A stretch of DNA of 64,000 nucleotides from an uncultured Lachnospiraceae bacterium (GCA_934418125.1 CAKRWT010000003.1:91267-155266); one strand, 5' to 3'. Numbered from the stretch's first letter, positions 44,411 through 53,498 are shown. A program made the numbers and translations. The notes: generated by a model not told the origin, from the letters alone.

Positions 44411-45703
44411 ATGTTTGCAGATCGCGCAAAAATCTATGTAAAAAGTGGTAAAGGCGGAGACGGACACGTTTCTTTCCGTCGTGAAAAATATGTACCAAAC
44501 GGCGGTCCTGATGGCGGCGATGGCGGTAATGGCGGCAGCGTTTATTTTGTTGTCGATGAAGGGCTGAATACTCTGACAGATTTCCGTCATATCCGTAAAT
44601 ACTGTGCCAAAAACGGCGAAGAAGGCGGGAAACGCAACTGTGCCGGCAAGAATGGCGAAGACATCATCATCAAAGTACCGGAAGGCACCGTTATCAAAGA
44701 AGCGGAAAGTGGTAAAGTAATCGCAGATATGTCCGGTGAAAACCGCAAATTCATGATTTTAAAAGGCGGCAAAGGTGGTAATGGTAACCAGCACTATGCA
44801 ACCAGCACCATGCAGGCACCCAAATATGCCCAGCCCGGTCAGCCGGCGCAAGAACTGGAGCTGTTACTGGAGCTTAAAGTAATTGCAGATGTAGGCCTTG
44901 TGGGCTTTCCAAACGTCGGCAAATCCACTTTCTTATCAAAGGTAACCAATGCCAGACCGAAAATTGCCAATTATCATTTTACAACCTTAAATCCTAACCT
45001 GGGTGTTGTGGATCTTGATGACGCCAAAGGCTTTGTTATTGCAGATATTCCAGGACTGATTGAAGGGGCTTCAGAGGGGATTGGACTCGGACATGAATTC
45101 TTACGTCACATTGAACGTACCAAACTGATTGTTCACATCGTAGATGCCGCTTCCACAGAAGGACGCGACCCCGTCGAAGATATTTATGCCATCAATAAAG
45201 AACTGGAAGCATACAATCCGGAAATTGCCGGACGTCCACAGATTATTGTTGCCAATAAAATCGATATGATTTATGCAGGTGCCGAAGAAGACCCGGTTGC
45301 CCGCATTAAGGCAGAATTTGAACCAAAAGGAATCCCGGTCTATGCGATTTCCGCTATCAGTGGTCAGGGACTGCGGGAACTACTCTACGATATCAGTAAT
45401 CGTCTTTCCCAGTTGGATTCCAAGCCCATTATCTTCGAGCAGGAATTCTTCCCGGAATATCACTTTGATACCGAAAATGAGCCATTTATCGTGGAATATG
45501 ATGCCGAAGAAGATGAATATGTGGTAGAAGGACCAAGAATTGAAAAGATGCTGTCCTACACAAATCTGGAGTCTGAAAAAGGCTTCAAATTCTTCCAGGA
45601 CTTTCTGCGGGAAAATGGTATCCTGAAACAGTTGGAAGAACTGGGTATCGAAGAGGGCAGCACCGTCAGAATGTATGGGCTTTCCTTCGATTATTATAAA
45701 TAA
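44411..45703 (+). CDS. obgE: GTPase Obg/CgtA
   Basis: About 430 residues. The ATG at 44411 has AGGTG 6 bases upstream. The N-terminal glycine-rich Obg fold (KGGDGHVSFRREKYVPNGGP) spans about 1-158. The G domain (about 160-330) has GFPNVGKST, DIPGLIEGA and NKID. The C-terminal OCT domain covers about 350-430 (VVEGPRIEKMLSYTNL). It is a ribosome-assembly and stress-linked GTPase. It directly follows rpmA, the usual order, but behind a strong terminator, so it needs its own or read-through transcription. Confidence 0.97.
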   Translation: MFADRAKIYVKSGKGGDGHVSFRREKYVPNGGPDGGDGGNGGSVYFVVDEGLNTLTDFRHIRKYCAKNGEEGGKRNCAGKNGEDIIIKVPEGTVIKEAESGKVIADMSGENRKFMILKGGKGGNGNQHYATSTMQAPKYAQPGQPAQELELLLELKVIADVGLVGFPNVGKSTFLSKVTNARPKIANYHFTTLNPNLGVVDLDDAKGFVIADIPGLIEGASEGIGLGHEFLRHIERTKLIVHIVDAASTEGRDPVEDIYAINKELEAYNPEIAGRPQIIVANKIDMIYAGAEEDPVARIKAEFEPKGIPVYAISAISGQGLRELLYDISNRLSQLDSKPIIFEQEFFPEYHFDTENEPFIVEYDAEEDEYVVEGPRIEKMLSYTNLESEKGFKFFQDFLRENGILKQLEELGIEEGSTVRMYGLSFDYYK

Positions 45704-45743
45704 CTGTAACTTTTATTTTAAACACAAATAACAGAGGTATGTT

Positions 45744-46037
45744 ATGACAAGCAAACAAAGAGCATATTTAAAAAGTTTAGCAAGCAATCTGAACCCGATT
45801 TTTCAGGTAGGCAAATCCAGCCTTACCCCTGAATTTACCAAGGCAATCGAAGAGGCTTTCAACACAAAAGAGCTGATTAAAATTGCTGTACTGAAAAACT
45901 GCTTCGATGACCCTAACGAAATTGCACAGGTCGTTGCAGAGAGAACCCATTCCCAGGTCGTTCAGGTTATTGGTAAGAAAATTGTTCTATATAAACCAGA
46001 CAAAAAGAATCCCAAAATTGAACTTCCTAAGGCTTAA
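45744..46037 (+). CDS. yhbY: YhbY-family CRM-domain RNA-binding protein
   Basis: A 97-residue CRM-domain protein. SKQRAYLKSLASNLNPIFQVGK and the GxxG-type loop near VIGKKIVLYK are typical. The family associates with pre-50S particles. It sits between obgE and nadD, the usual order in Bacillota. AGAGG precedes the ATG. Confidence 0.93.
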   Translation: MTSKQRAYLKSLASNLNPIFQVGKSSLTPEFTKAIEEAFNTKELIKIAVLKNCFDDPNEIAQVVAERTHSQVVQVIGKKIVLYKPDKKNPKIELPKA

Positions 46038-46069
46038 ACAGGCATCGTCCGGAAAGAACAGCGATTTAT

Positions 46070-46684
46070 ATGAGAAAAACAGGTATTATGGGCGGCACCT
46101 TTAACCCCATTCACAATGGTCATCTGATGATTGCCAGAAAAGCTTTGGAACAGTTTCAATTGGAAGAAATTATTTTCCTGCCCTGTGGAATCCCTTATAT
46201 GAAGGCAGGACAGAAGATTGCACCTGGCAGCGTCCGTGCCGAGATGACAAGGCTTGCGATAGAACCTTATCCCGACTTTACTTTATCCACTTTTGAAATC
46301 GACCAGCATACAAGCACCTACACGTATGTTACCTTGGAGGCTTTCCGAAAGGCAAATCCTGATACAGAATATTATTTTATCATGGGTGCAGACAGTCTGT
46401 TCCATATAACCAGTTGGAAAAAACCGGAGCGTATTTTTGCAAACTGTGTGATTTTAGCCGCCGTACGAGATAAAAAGACACCTGCGGAAATGAAACAGCA
46501 GATTGCCTTGTTAAAAAGAGAATACCATGCCAGAATCTTCCTGCTCCAAACCGATTATCTACCTGTCTCTTCCTCAGAAATCCGAAAAAAACTGTCTGAG
46601 GGCGAGGACGTGTGTAAGGAACTTCCTTCCAGGGTACTTTCCTATATCCAGGCGCATCATTTATACGAAAATGAAGATAGATAG
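46070..46684 (+). CDS. nadD: Nicotinate-nucleotide adenylyltransferase
   Basis: A 204-residue enzyme. The nucleotidyltransferase motif is GGTFNPIHNGHLMIARKAL and the ISSTxxR-type motif near the end is VSSSEIRKKLSEG. It makes deamido-NAD from NaMN and ATP. It precedes yqeK, as in many Bacillota. AAGAACAGCGA precedes the ATG, a weak site. Confidence 0.95.
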   Translation: MRKTGIMGGTFNPIHNGHLMIARKALEQFQLEEIIFLPCGIPYMKAGQKIAPGSVRAEMTRLAIEPYPDFTLSTFEIDQHTSTYTYVTLEAFRKANPDTEYYFIMGADSLFHITSWKKPERIFANCVILAAVRDKKTPAEMKQQIALLKREYHARIFLLQTDYLPVSSSEIRKKLSEGEDVCKELPSRVLSYIQAHHLYENEDR

Positions 46685-46697
46685 GACCGTGACAATT

Positions 46698-47273
46698 ATG
46701 GAAAATGTATCTTTAAAAAAACTAAGACATGCTATGGAAAAAACACTTGAACCCAAACGCTATGAACACACTTTAGGAGTCGCTTATACCGCCGCATCTC
46801 TTGCTATGGTTCATGACGCAGATGTAGAGAAGGCACTTATCGCTGGTATGCTGCACGACTGTGCAAAGTGTATGCCTTTTCATAAGCAGATTGCTGTCTG
46901 TGAAAAGCATAATGTTTCCTTATCCGAAGTGGAACGTACCGAAAATTCCCCATTGCTTCATGCAAAAGCAGGCAGTACTCTGGCACGGACCGAATATGGC
47001 ATAACAGATGATGATATCCTCAATGCCATTTCTTATCACACTACAGGACGACCTGACATGAGCACTTTAGAGAAAATTATTTATATTGCCGATTATATCG
47101 AACCAGGACGAAAAACGCTTCCCAATCTTTCCATGGTGCGAAAGATAGCCTACCAGAATTTAGACGATACCATGCGCCAGATTTTGAACGATACACTTGA
47201 GCATCTAAAAGAAAAGGGTGGATCTATCGACCCTATGACAAAAGAAACCTATCAGTTTTATATACAGGAATGA
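46698..47273 (+). CDS. yqeK: YqeK-family HD-domain phosphohydrolase (Ap4A hydrolase)
   Basis: A 191-residue HD-domain protein. ATG 46698 is taken as start, with a weak AGGA 11 bases upstream; nadD ends 13 bases before. The metal-binding residues are H24 (RYEHTLGVAY), H53-D54 (MLHDCAKCM) and a further His and Asp (ISYHTTGR, IADYIEPGR). YqeK of Bacillus hydrolyses diadenosine tetraphosphate symmetrically (family knowledge). It groups with nadD and rsfS. Confidence 0.92.
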   Translation: MENVSLKKLRHAMEKTLEPKRYEHTLGVAYTAASLAMVHDADVEKALIAGMLHDCAKCMPFHKQIAVCEKHNVSLSEVERTENSPLLHAKAGSTLARTEYGITDDDILNAISYHTTGRPDMSTLEKIIYIADYIEPGRKTLPNLSMVRKIAYQNLDDTMRQILNDTLEHLKEKGGSIDPMTKETYQFYIQE

Positions 47274-47353
47274 TAATGGTACTATAAGGATAACGTTCCT
47301 TTATTCACCCGAAAACAAATTAGAAAATTATCCAAGGAAGGAAATATACTATT

Positions 47354-47716
47354 ATGGAAAATTCAAAATCAAAGCAAATGGCGCAGCTCATCATCCAGGC
47401 ACTGGAAGATAAAAAAGCAGAAGATATCAAAGTCATTGACATTAGCGAAGTTTCCGTTATTGCCGATTATTTTATCATTGCAAACGGTACCAACAGAAGT
47501 CAGATTCAGGCACTTGCCGATAACGTAGACGAAACACTTGGAAAAGCAGGATTTCCATTAAAACAGATGGAAGGATACCAGAATGCAAACTGGGTATTAT
47601 TAGACTTTGAAGATGTCATCGTTCATGTTTTCGATAAAGAGAACCGTCTCTTTTATGATTTGGAACGAATCTGGCGAGATGGAAAGTTTATCGATATCAG
47701 CGCACTGAACCAATAA
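47354..47716 (+). CDS. rsfS: Ribosome silencing factor RsfS (Iojap)
   Basis: A 120-residue DUF143/Iojap protein of normal length. AQLIIQALEDKKAEDIKVID, ADYFIIANGTNRSQIQALAD and the end VHVFDKENRLFYDLERIW are the family signatures. RsfS binds L14 and blocks subunit joining under starvation. AAGGAAGG lies upstream of the ATG. It ends the block started by obgE and is followed by a terminator. Confidence 0.96.
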   Translation: MENSKSKQMAQLIIQALEDKKAEDIKVIDISEVSVIADYFIIANGTNRSQIQALADNVDETLGKAGFPLKQMEGYQNANWVLLDFEDVIVHVFDKENRLFYDLERIWRDGKFIDISALNQ

Positions 47717-47778
47717 AAGTATTTTGCATTAAAAAAACATTTTATACTACATTTTTTGTAAATATATTTAAATGGAAA

Positions 47779-47820
47779 CAGGCGTACTATCTGTCAAGGA
47801 ACAATAGTACGCCTGTTTTT
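47779..47820 (+). terminator. Terminator after rsfS
   Basis: A 12-bp perfect stem CAGGCGTACTAT / ATAGTACGCCTG (47779-47790 and 47804-47815) with a 13-base loop and a TTTTT run. It lies between the converging rsfS and DUF378 genes; the reverse strand lacks a clean T-run. Confidence 0.87.
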
Positions 47821-47822
47821 CA

Positions 47823-48047
47823 TTATCTTGCTTCCATTTCGTGTGTTTCGCCACCGGCATACATATAAAAAGTAATCATATAAAGTCCGGCAATACCGAC
47901 CAATGCATATATAATTCTGGAGAGCCACGACATATTACCGAAGATAAATGCCACTAGGTCAAAACTGAAAAGACCAATCAGACCCCAGTTAATCGCACCG
48001 ATAATGACAATGGTCAGTGCAAGATAGTCTAAGCCTTTATTCCTCAT
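47823..48047 (-). CDS. DUF378 small membrane protein
   Basis: About 74 residues. The start at 48047 has AAAGGAG 8 bases upstream; ATG 48053 lies only 2 bases after it. Two transmembrane helices are visible (ALTIVIIGAINWGLIGLF and IIYALVGIAGLYMITFYMY). LDYLALTIVIIGAINWGL is the DUF378 signature. The function is unknown. The stop is 3 bases past the rsfS terminator. Confidence 0.88.
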   Translation of the reverse strand: MRNKGLDYLALTIVIIGAINWGLIGLFSFDLVAFIFGNMSWLSRIIYALVGIAGLYMITFYMYAGGETHEMEAR

Positions 48048-48298
48048 TTTCATTTCTCCTTTCTATAATGCATAAAAATAGTAACTGCATAGAATCATAC
48101 TAGACAGTTACTATTATTATTCCGTATGTAAGCAATAGTATACTGGTAAATAAACCAACTTAACGTACACACTTTCAACAATTTATTATCCATACCATTT
48201 TAAAAATAATATCTAAAATAATTCTTAGAAATATTATCATGCTTCTAAACTATGCTGCAAAACATTACAACTAATCATTAAAATTTAAAAACAAAAAA

Positions 48299-48916
48299 CT
48301 ACTGGTACAAACGGAATACGCCAAATACTTTGCCCAGTATTTCACAGTCATCTACAATGATAGGCTCCATCGTATCATTTTCCGGCTGTAAACGGATATG
48401 TCCATTCTCTTTATAAAAAGTTTTTACAGTAGCCGAATCATCAATCAGGGCAACAACCGTATCGCCATTCTTAGCCGTATTGCAACTGTTCACAAAAATC
48501 CGGTCCCCATTATAAATGCCAGCGTTAATCATGGAATCGCCTTTTACCTTCAGTACAAATGATTCTCCGGAAGGAACCAGCTCTGCCGGAACGGGGAAGT
48601 AGCTTTCAATATTCTGTTCTGCCAGTATAGGCTGACCTGCAGCGACCTGTCCTATAATCGGAAGAGAAACCATCTCCGTACGGACCATTTGGAAATTATC
48701 ATCACAGATTTCAATGGCACGAGGCTTCGTAGGGTCTCGTCTGATATATCCGTTTTTCTCCAGAGTTTCCAGATGGGAATGAACAGAAGATGTTGATTTC
48801 AAATTTACAGCTTCGCAGATTTCCCGAACAGCCGGCGGATAACCTCTCTTTAAAATCTCTTCCTTAATATAATCAAGAATTTCCTGCTGTTTCGCAGTAA
48901 TTTTGCCATAAGCCAT
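48299..48916 (-). CDS. lexA: LexA repressor
   Basis: A 205-residue protein of normal length. The N-terminal winged helix (1-70) starts MAYGKITAKQQEILDYI and recognises DNA through STSSVHSHLETLEKNGYI. The C-terminal S24 domain has the self-cleavage site A93-G94 (GQVAAGQPI), the nucleophile S128 (GDSMI) and the general base K165 (ATVKTFYKE). RecA-stimulated cleavage derepresses the SOS regulon. The gene is divergent from a YneA-like gene across four LexA-box-like sites, as in Bacillus. The ATG at 48916 is preceded by GAAAGGA. Confidence 0.97.
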   Translation of the reverse strand: MAYGKITAKQQEILDYIKEEILKRGYPPAVREICEAVNLKSTSSVHSHLETLEKNGYIRRDPTKPRAIEICDDNFQMVRTEMVSLPIIGQVAAGQPILAEQNIESYFPVPAELVPSGESFVLKVKGDSMINAGIYNGDRIFVNSCNTAKNGDTVVALIDDSATVKTFYKENGHIRLQPENDTMEPIIVDDCEILGKVFGVFRLYQ

Positions 48917-49012
48917 ATCTTGTTATCCTTTCTCACACAAATATAATATCTACTATCATAAGTTACAGATTCATCATATCATACAGCTTCGCAAAAAGCA
49001 AACGTATATTCA

Positions 49013-49024
49013 GAATATTTGTTC
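49013..49024. promoter_or_regulatory. LexA-box-like site 1
   Basis: GAAT-ATTT-GTTC, one mismatch to GAAC-N4-GTTC, followed by GA. It is the site nearest to lexA, 97 bases from its ATG, and may serve lexA autorepression. Confidence 0.55.
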
Positions 49025-49043
49025 GAAAATTTTTGCAAATCTA

Positions 49044-49072
49044 TTGACATCAGAATATGTGTTCGGTATAAT
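49044..49072 (+). promoter_or_regulatory. Perfect-consensus promoter of the yneA-like gene
   Basis: TTGACA (49044-49049), a 17-base spacer and TATAAT (49067-49072): a full consensus sigma-A promoter. A LexA-box-like site lies in the spacer and a perfect one just after the expected start (about 49079), so it should be strongly repressed without DNA damage. Confidence 0.9.
49053..49064. promoter_or_regulatory. LexA-box-like site 2 (in promoter spacer)
   Basis: GAAT-ATGT-GTTC, one mismatch to GAAC-N4-GTTC, followed by GG. It fills most of the -35/-10 spacer of the yneA-like promoter. Confidence 0.7.
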
Positions 49073-49083
49073 TACAGCATGAG

Positions 49084-49095
49084 GAACAGATGTTC
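49084..49095. promoter_or_regulatory. LexA box 3 (perfect Cheo-type core)
   Basis: GAAC-AGAT-GTTC is a perfect GAAC-N4-GTTC core followed by G. It begins about 5 bases downstream of the expected transcript start of the yneA-like gene. Confidence 0.8.
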
Positions 49096-49096
49096 G

Positions 49097-49108
49097 CAAC
49101 GCTTGTTC
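49097..49108. promoter_or_regulatory. LexA-box-like site 4 (weak)
   Basis: CAAC-GCTT-GTTC, one mismatch to the core. It starts one base after box 3 ends, so two LexA dimers there would be closely packed. It lies in the untranslated leader, ahead of the start codon at 49131. Confidence 0.45.
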
Positions 49109-49130
49109 GGAAAGGATGAAGGTGTTTCAG

Positions 49131-49532
49131 ATGAATACTTACAAGACAACAGATAACAGAGCAGAATATCTCCGCAGTGAGAGAAGAATCCGCAATAACA
49201 GAATCAGAAGACAACGTGAAATGAGAAAGAATTTTTTACTGGTATTTATGACATTGTGCCTGATTGTTACCTGTTCGATTTCTTTAAATACCATTAACGC
49301 CAGTGCAAAAGATGAATCTGTAAAACCTGCTTATAAATATTATAAAAGTATTTATATTGAGAATCGCGATACTCTCTGGTCTATTGCAACACAATACATG
49401 GATGACGAGCATTACAGCTCTACCGGAGATTACATTAACGAAGTCAAGCAGTTAAATTCCCTTTCTGGTGATGAGATTCATTATGGCGAGTATCTTATTG
49501 TGCCTTATTATGATAACACCTTTGTAGGATAA
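49131..49532 (+). CDS. yneA: YneA-like LysM protein, probable SOS cell-division inhibitor
   Basis: About 133 residues. The ATG at 49131 has GAAGG 8 bases upstream; ATG 49116 abuts its possible site. A very basic N-terminus (RSERRIRNNRIRRQREMRK) is followed by one transmembrane helix (about 34-52, FLLVFMTLCLIVTCSISL) and a LysM-like domain (about 71-126, YKSIYIENRDTLWSIATQY to YGEYLIVPYY). This matches Bacillus YneA, a LexA-controlled, membrane-anchored inhibitor of septation, and the divergent lexA neighbour is the same. No YneB resolvase or YnzC-like gene follows. Confidence 0.85.
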   Translation: MNTYKTTDNRAEYLRSERRIRNNRIRRQREMRKNFLLVFMTLCLIVTCSISLNTINASAKDESVKPAYKYYKSIYIENRDTLWSIATQYMDDEHYSSTGDYINEVKQLNSLSGDEIHYGEYLIVPYYDNTFVG

Positions 49533-49629
49533 CTGATACATAATGTCCCCTAATACAATTCTTTTATACCTTTTTAACGGTTCCTGCCCATGCGACAGGA
49601 GAGAAGAGCACTGTATATGACAATATACT

Positions 49630-49680
49630 GGAGAGAAAAAACGGTCTGTATGGTTAAACTAACCTGCAGACCGTTTCTCC
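49630..49680 (-). terminator. Terminator of the ttcA-recombinase unit
   Basis: Long hairpin: AAACGGTCTG (49639-49648) pairs with CAGACCGTTT (49667-49676), with an inner GGTT/AACC stem and outer GGAGA/TCTCC. On the minus strand the 3' arm is followed by TTTTTT within CGTTTTTTCTC, so it stops the recombinase transcript; on the plus strand the tail is weak. Confidence 0.75.
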
Positions 49681-49733
49681 TTATCATTTCACATTTTATT
49701 TTTAAGTTTCTCTTTATCATTTTACCTTTATTT

Positions 49734-50795
49734 TTAAAGTTCTTCCCGCAACCGGATTTGCTTTGCAGCCCTCCGGCGGCGTTCATCCTCCATGGCAGCA
49801 TAATGTTTTTTGGTTGTATTGACATCCTTATGTCCCAGGACATCTGCCACCAGATAAATATCTCCCGTTTCCCGATACAGATTCGTGCCAAAGGTACTAC
49901 GCAATTTATGGGGAGTAATTTTTTTCAGACTGGTTACAATAGAGGAATACTTCTTTACCATATTTTCGACAGCACGGACAGACATCCGGCGGTTCTGCAT
50001 AGACAAAAAGAGGGCATCCTCATGACCTTCCTGTGGAATCACATGACTCCTTTCTTCCAAATAATCCTTTAAGGCTTTCTCAACTTCTTCTCCAAAATAA
50101 AGAACTGTCTCATAACCACCTTTACGCCGAATCTTAATTCCATCATTTTTAAAATCAACATCTGAAATATTAAGTCCTACACATTCTGATACACGAATCC
50201 CTGTACCAAGAAGCAGGGTGAGAATTGCCACGTCCCGTATCTTTGTCACTTTATGAAACCGTTGCTGAGATTTGGTTAACCCGGTTCCATCCTCCACCTG
50301 GTCTAATAATACCGCTACCTCATCCACGTCCAGGCGAACTATTTCTTTTTCGTGCAGCTTGGGTAATGGAACTAATGCTGCAGGGTTTTTCTCTATTAGT
50401 TCTGCCTGGAAGTAATAGTTATAGAAACTTCTTAAAGAGGCTAATTTACGTTTCTTTCCCCGTTCATCATTGGTATAAGTTTTATCCTCCTTCGTATAAA
50501 AGGAGAGATATTCCATATATTCCTCAATATCTTCCCGGGTAACCTGGTTTAAAATGGAAATAGGGTAGTCCTTTATTTCCATCTTTGCGCAGACACTGTT
50601 ATTTTCATGCAAAAATTCAAAAAAAAGACGGATATCATACGCATACGCCAGCCTTGTCCGGGCAGAAGTTGTATCATTGATACCACGGAAAAACTGTTTG
50701 CAGAAAGATGGCAGTTCTTCCAGCACATCACGCATTTTCTTCACATTTTCAATATTCTGCTGTTCATGATAGTTCATTTCATTCTTAGTATTCAT
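49734..50795 (-). CDS. Tyrosine recombinase (XerC/XerD-like)
   Basis: A 353-residue protein. The N-terminal SAM-like core-binding domain covers about 35-155. The catalytic domain (about 175-345) has Arg in LGTGIRVSECVG, Lys in RRKGGYETVLYFG, H-x-x-R in ITPHKLRSTFGTNLY, His in LGHKDVNTTKKHY and the nucleophilic Tyr in that last motif. The size and the absence of att-like repeats or phage genes argue for a housekeeping Xer-type recombinase rather than an element integrase. The ttcA gene overlaps it by 11 bases upstream, on the same strand. Whether it is the dimer-resolution recombinase is uncertain. Confidence 0.85.
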   Translation of the reverse strand: MNTKNEMNYHEQQNIENVKKMRDVLEELPSFCKQFFRGINDTTSARTRLAYAYDIRLFFEFLHENNSVCAKMEIKDYPISILNQVTREDIEEYMEYLSFYTKEDKTYTNDERGKKRKLASLRSFYNYYFQAELIEKNPAALVPLPKLHEKEIVRLDVDEVAVLLDQVEDGTGLTKSQQRFHKVTKIRDVAILTLLLGTGIRVSECVGLNISDVDFKNDGIKIRRKGGYETVLYFGEEVEKALKDYLEERSHVIPQEGHEDALFLSMQNRRMSVRAVENMVKKYSSIVTSLKKITPHKLRSTFGTNLYRETGDIYLVADVLGHKDVNTTKKHYAAMEDERRRRAAKQIRLREEL

Positions 50796-51510
50796 TCAAT
50801 TCCCATCCTTCCAGCTTTCCGTTCTGAACGGCTGTAAACATCCGTTCCTTTACGCCAGGTGTTTCCTGATTGATGCCCTGTAACAATTCTTTTATATATT
50901 CCCGTTTAGTATGTCTGTCAGCAGGACATGGACTTTTTACAACAGGGACATCATACTTATGTACAAAACCGATAATATCTGCCTCGTTCATGTAAATAAG
51001 AGGTCTTATGACTGTAATTTCTGTCTTGTCTAAATGGGTAACCGGCTGAAAAGTATGCAGCCGCCCTTCATAAATCAGGGACATCATCAAGGTATCCACT
51101 ACATCATCTTTATGATGTGCATAGGCCACCTTATTACAGCCAAGTTCCCGGATAACATCATTCAGAGCCCCTTTTCGCATTTTGGCACAAAGAGAACAAG
51201 GATTTTTCTCCCGTCGTTCCTCAAATATAATTTTACCAATATCCGTTTTTATCACATAATAGGGAATCTGCAAAGAACCACAAAGTTCTTTTATTTTATC
51301 CAGCTTCAGATTCTCGAATCCCAAATCTACCGTTACCGCGCATAAGGCAAAAGAAATGGGATAGAAGCGTTGTAATCCATGCAAAGCATAGAGTAATGTC
51401 AGGCTGTCTTTTCCACCTGAAATTCCTACTGCAATTTTATCTCCAGATTCTATCATCTGGTAATCATCAATTGCCTGACGTACCAGACTCATCACACGTT
51501 GTAATTTCAT
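50785..51510 (-). CDS. ttcA: TtcA-family tRNA 2-thiolation protein
   Basis: About 241 residues. The start at 51510 (MKLQRVMSLVRQAIDDYQMI) has GAGG 5 bases upstream; ATG 51528 has no site. The PP-loop ATP motif is AVGISGGKDSLTLLYAL. Cysteines in PCSLCAKMRKG (C-x2-C) and KSPCPADRHTKREY can hold a 4Fe-4S cluster. TtcA thiolates cytidine 32 in some tRNAs; clostridial members of this PP-loop family may have other targets. It overlaps the recombinase gene by 11 bases. Confidence 0.85.
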   Translation of the reverse strand: MKLQRVMSLVRQAIDDYQMIESGDKIAVGISGGKDSLTLLYALHGLQRFYPISFALCAVTVDLGFENLKLDKIKELCGSLQIPYYVIKTDIGKIIFEERREKNPCSLCAKMRKGALNDVIRELGCNKVAYAHHKDDVVDTLMMSLIYEGRLHTFQPVTHLDKTEITVIRPLIYMNEADIIGFVHKYDVPVVKSPCPADRHTKREYIKELLQGINQETPGVKERMFTAVQNGKLEGWELNEY

Positions 51511-51739
51511 GAATTCCTCATTTCTCATCGGTAACTGTTTTATTTGGTTTTATCAATTTTATTATACAAAAAACAGAAAATATTGCAACGGACACCACTG
51601 CTCATTTCTGATGAGCTACTTTCATAAGAAGTATAATTGGGACAGGTTCATTTTCCGAAGTATAATTTTTTTATAAATTTCAGTACATAATCGAAAAAAA
51701 ATGTTATACTGATTCATATAACACGAAGAGGTAATATGG

Positions 51740-53044
51740 ATGAAAATTAAATTTGAAAAGAAATATTTATATTGGGGACTGACTGCATTTCTTGTGATTG
51801 CAGGCAGTATTTTATTTTATTATATTCTGTTCCACAGGTCTAATCTTTCAGCAGGTATCCGTTCAATTGTAAATATTGCTATGCCAATTATTGACGGCTT
51901 TATTTTGGCATATCTGCTGACCCCCATACTCAATAAGATAGAGACTAAAGTAATTAAGCCTCTCTACCAAAAGGCAAAATTCCCAGAAACCGAAAAATAT
52001 AAGAAGAGAATCCGTGGCTTTTCCATCTTGGTAACTGTTGTCCTTGTGCTGGTTGTGCTGTATGAATTTTTCAGTTTGGTTATTCCGGAACTGATTCGCA
52101 GTATTCAGAGTATTATTTTCCAGTTTCCTATTTATATTAATAACTTAAGCGGCTGGGCTCTTGGTCTGTTATCTGATAATCCAGATTTGGAACAGGTGGT
52201 AAATGATTTGATTGACAAGTATTCCCTGAAAATACTGGAATATATCAATTCTAATCTGTTGCCCTACATTAACGATGTCTTAAAAACTTTATCCTCCAGT
52301 GTTATTGGTATGTTTAAAGCACTATGGAATTTCATTATTGGATTTATCATTTCCATCTATGTCCTTGGTAGCAAAGAAAAATTTGCCGGACAGGCAAAAA
52401 AAATGACCTATGCCATCTTTGACCGCAAACTTGGAAATGAACTGATTTCCAATTTCCGCTTTATTCACAGCACCTTCATCGGATTTATCAGCGGAAAAAT
52501 TATTGATTCCCTTATTATTGGTATTATCTGCTTTATCTGTACCACTATTATCGGTACACCTTATGCCATACTGGTCAGTGTTATCGTAGGTGTTACCAAC
52601 CTGATTCCATTCTTCGGCCCCTGGATTGGTGGCGTACCAAGTGCGCTCCTGGTTTTGATGGTAGACCCAAAGGAAGCCCTTTATTTCGTTCTTTTGATTT
52701 TAGTTATTCAACAGTTTGATGGTAATATTTTAGGGCCTAAGATTCTCGGTGACTCTACCGGTTTATCCGGCTTCTGGGTTATTTTTGCCATTACCATTTT
52801 TGGTGGTCTGTTCGGTATCGTAGGCATGGTTGCTGGTGTTCCAATCTTTGCTGTTTTCTATGCCGGTATCAGAGCCCTGGTAAACAGAGGCCTTGCCAAG
52901 AAAAATCTGCCGACAGACACAGCACCTTACTTAACAGTTGGTTCTATTGATGCCTCTGATACATTTACAGAATATGTCCCACTGGCAAAGAAACATAAGA
53001 AAAATAAAGAAGAACAGAAGAGTAGTGCAGAGGAAAAAGAGTAA
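51740..53044 (+). CDS. AI-2E family transporter (UPF0118)
   Basis: A 434-residue membrane protein with about seven or eight helices. Family segments are [27 protein letters not shown]-like [34 protein letters not shown] and [26 protein letters not shown]. Members include the YdgG/TqsA exporter and ion antiporters; the substrate is not clear here. A hydrophilic, lysine- and glutamate-rich tail closes it. dtd begins 1 base after its stop, so the two are coupled. GAAGAGG lies 8 bases before the ATG. Confidence 0.92.
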   Translation: MKIKFEKKYLYWGLTAFLVIAGSILFYYILFHRSNLSAGIRSIVNIAMPIIDGFILAYLLTPILNKIETKVIKPLYQKAKFPETEKYKKRIRGFSILVTVVLVLVVLYEFFSLVIPELIRSIQSIIFQFPIYINNLSGWALGLLSDNPDLEQVVNDLIDKYSLKILEYINSNLLPYINDVLKTLSSSVIGMFKALWNFIIGFIISIYVLGSKEKFAGQAKKMTYAIFDRKLGNELISNFRFIHSTFIGFISGKIIDSLIIGIICFICTTIIGTPYAILVSVIVGVTNLIPFFGPWIGGVPSALLVLMVDPKEALYFVLLILVIQQFDGNILGPKILGDSTGLSGFWVIFAITIFGGLFGIVGMVAGVPIFAVFYAGIRALVNRGLAKKNLPTDTAPYLTVGSIDASDTFTEYVPLAKKHKKNKEEQKSSAEEKE

Positions 53045-53045
53045 T

Positions 53046-53498
53046 ATGAGATTTCTAATACAACGGGTTACCCATGCAGATGTTGCCATAGAAGGAACTA
53101 CTGTGGGCATCATAAACAAAGGTTTTCTGGTATTTGTCGGTATCTCAGATACCGATACCATTGCAATAGCAGATAAAATGGTAAACAAGCTTCTTAAGCT
53201 ACGCATTTTTGAAGATGAAAACGGCAAGACGAATTTAGACTTATCTTCTGTCAACGGCGAGTTGTTAATTATTTCACAATTTACATTATATGCAGACTGT
53301 ACCCATGGAAACAGACCTTCTTTCCTTAACGCAGGGAAACCGGATATGGCAAAATCTCTTTATAAGCATATTCTTGATAAATGCCGTGAAAACGTTTCTG
53401 TTGTGAAACATGGAAAATTTGGTGCTGACATGAAAATTTCCTTATTAAATGACGGACCTTTTACCATTATGTTGGATTCCGACCAGATATGTCCTTAA
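53046..53498 (+). CDS. dtd: D-aminoacyl-tRNA deacylase
   Basis: A 150-residue protein, the usual length. [17 protein letters not shown] at the start, [17 protein letters not shown] in the middle and [12 protein letters not shown] near the end (the Gly-Pro motif that excludes L-aminoacyl substrates) identify DTD. It frees tRNA from D-amino acids. It directly follows the AI-2E gene. Confidence 0.96.
   Translation: MRFLIQRVTHADVAIEGTTVGIINKGFLVFVGISDTDTIAIADKMVNKLLKLRIFEDENGKTNLDLSSVNGELLIISQFTLYADCTHGNRPSFLNAGKPDMAKSLYKHILDKCRENVSVVKHGKFGADMKISLLNDGPFTIMLDSDQICP

Noticed and set aside
49734..50795. Recombinase taken as a sign of a prophage or integrative element
   Set aside because: The neighbours are core genes (lexA, ttcA), no flanking repeats or phage genes were found, and no tRNA target is present.
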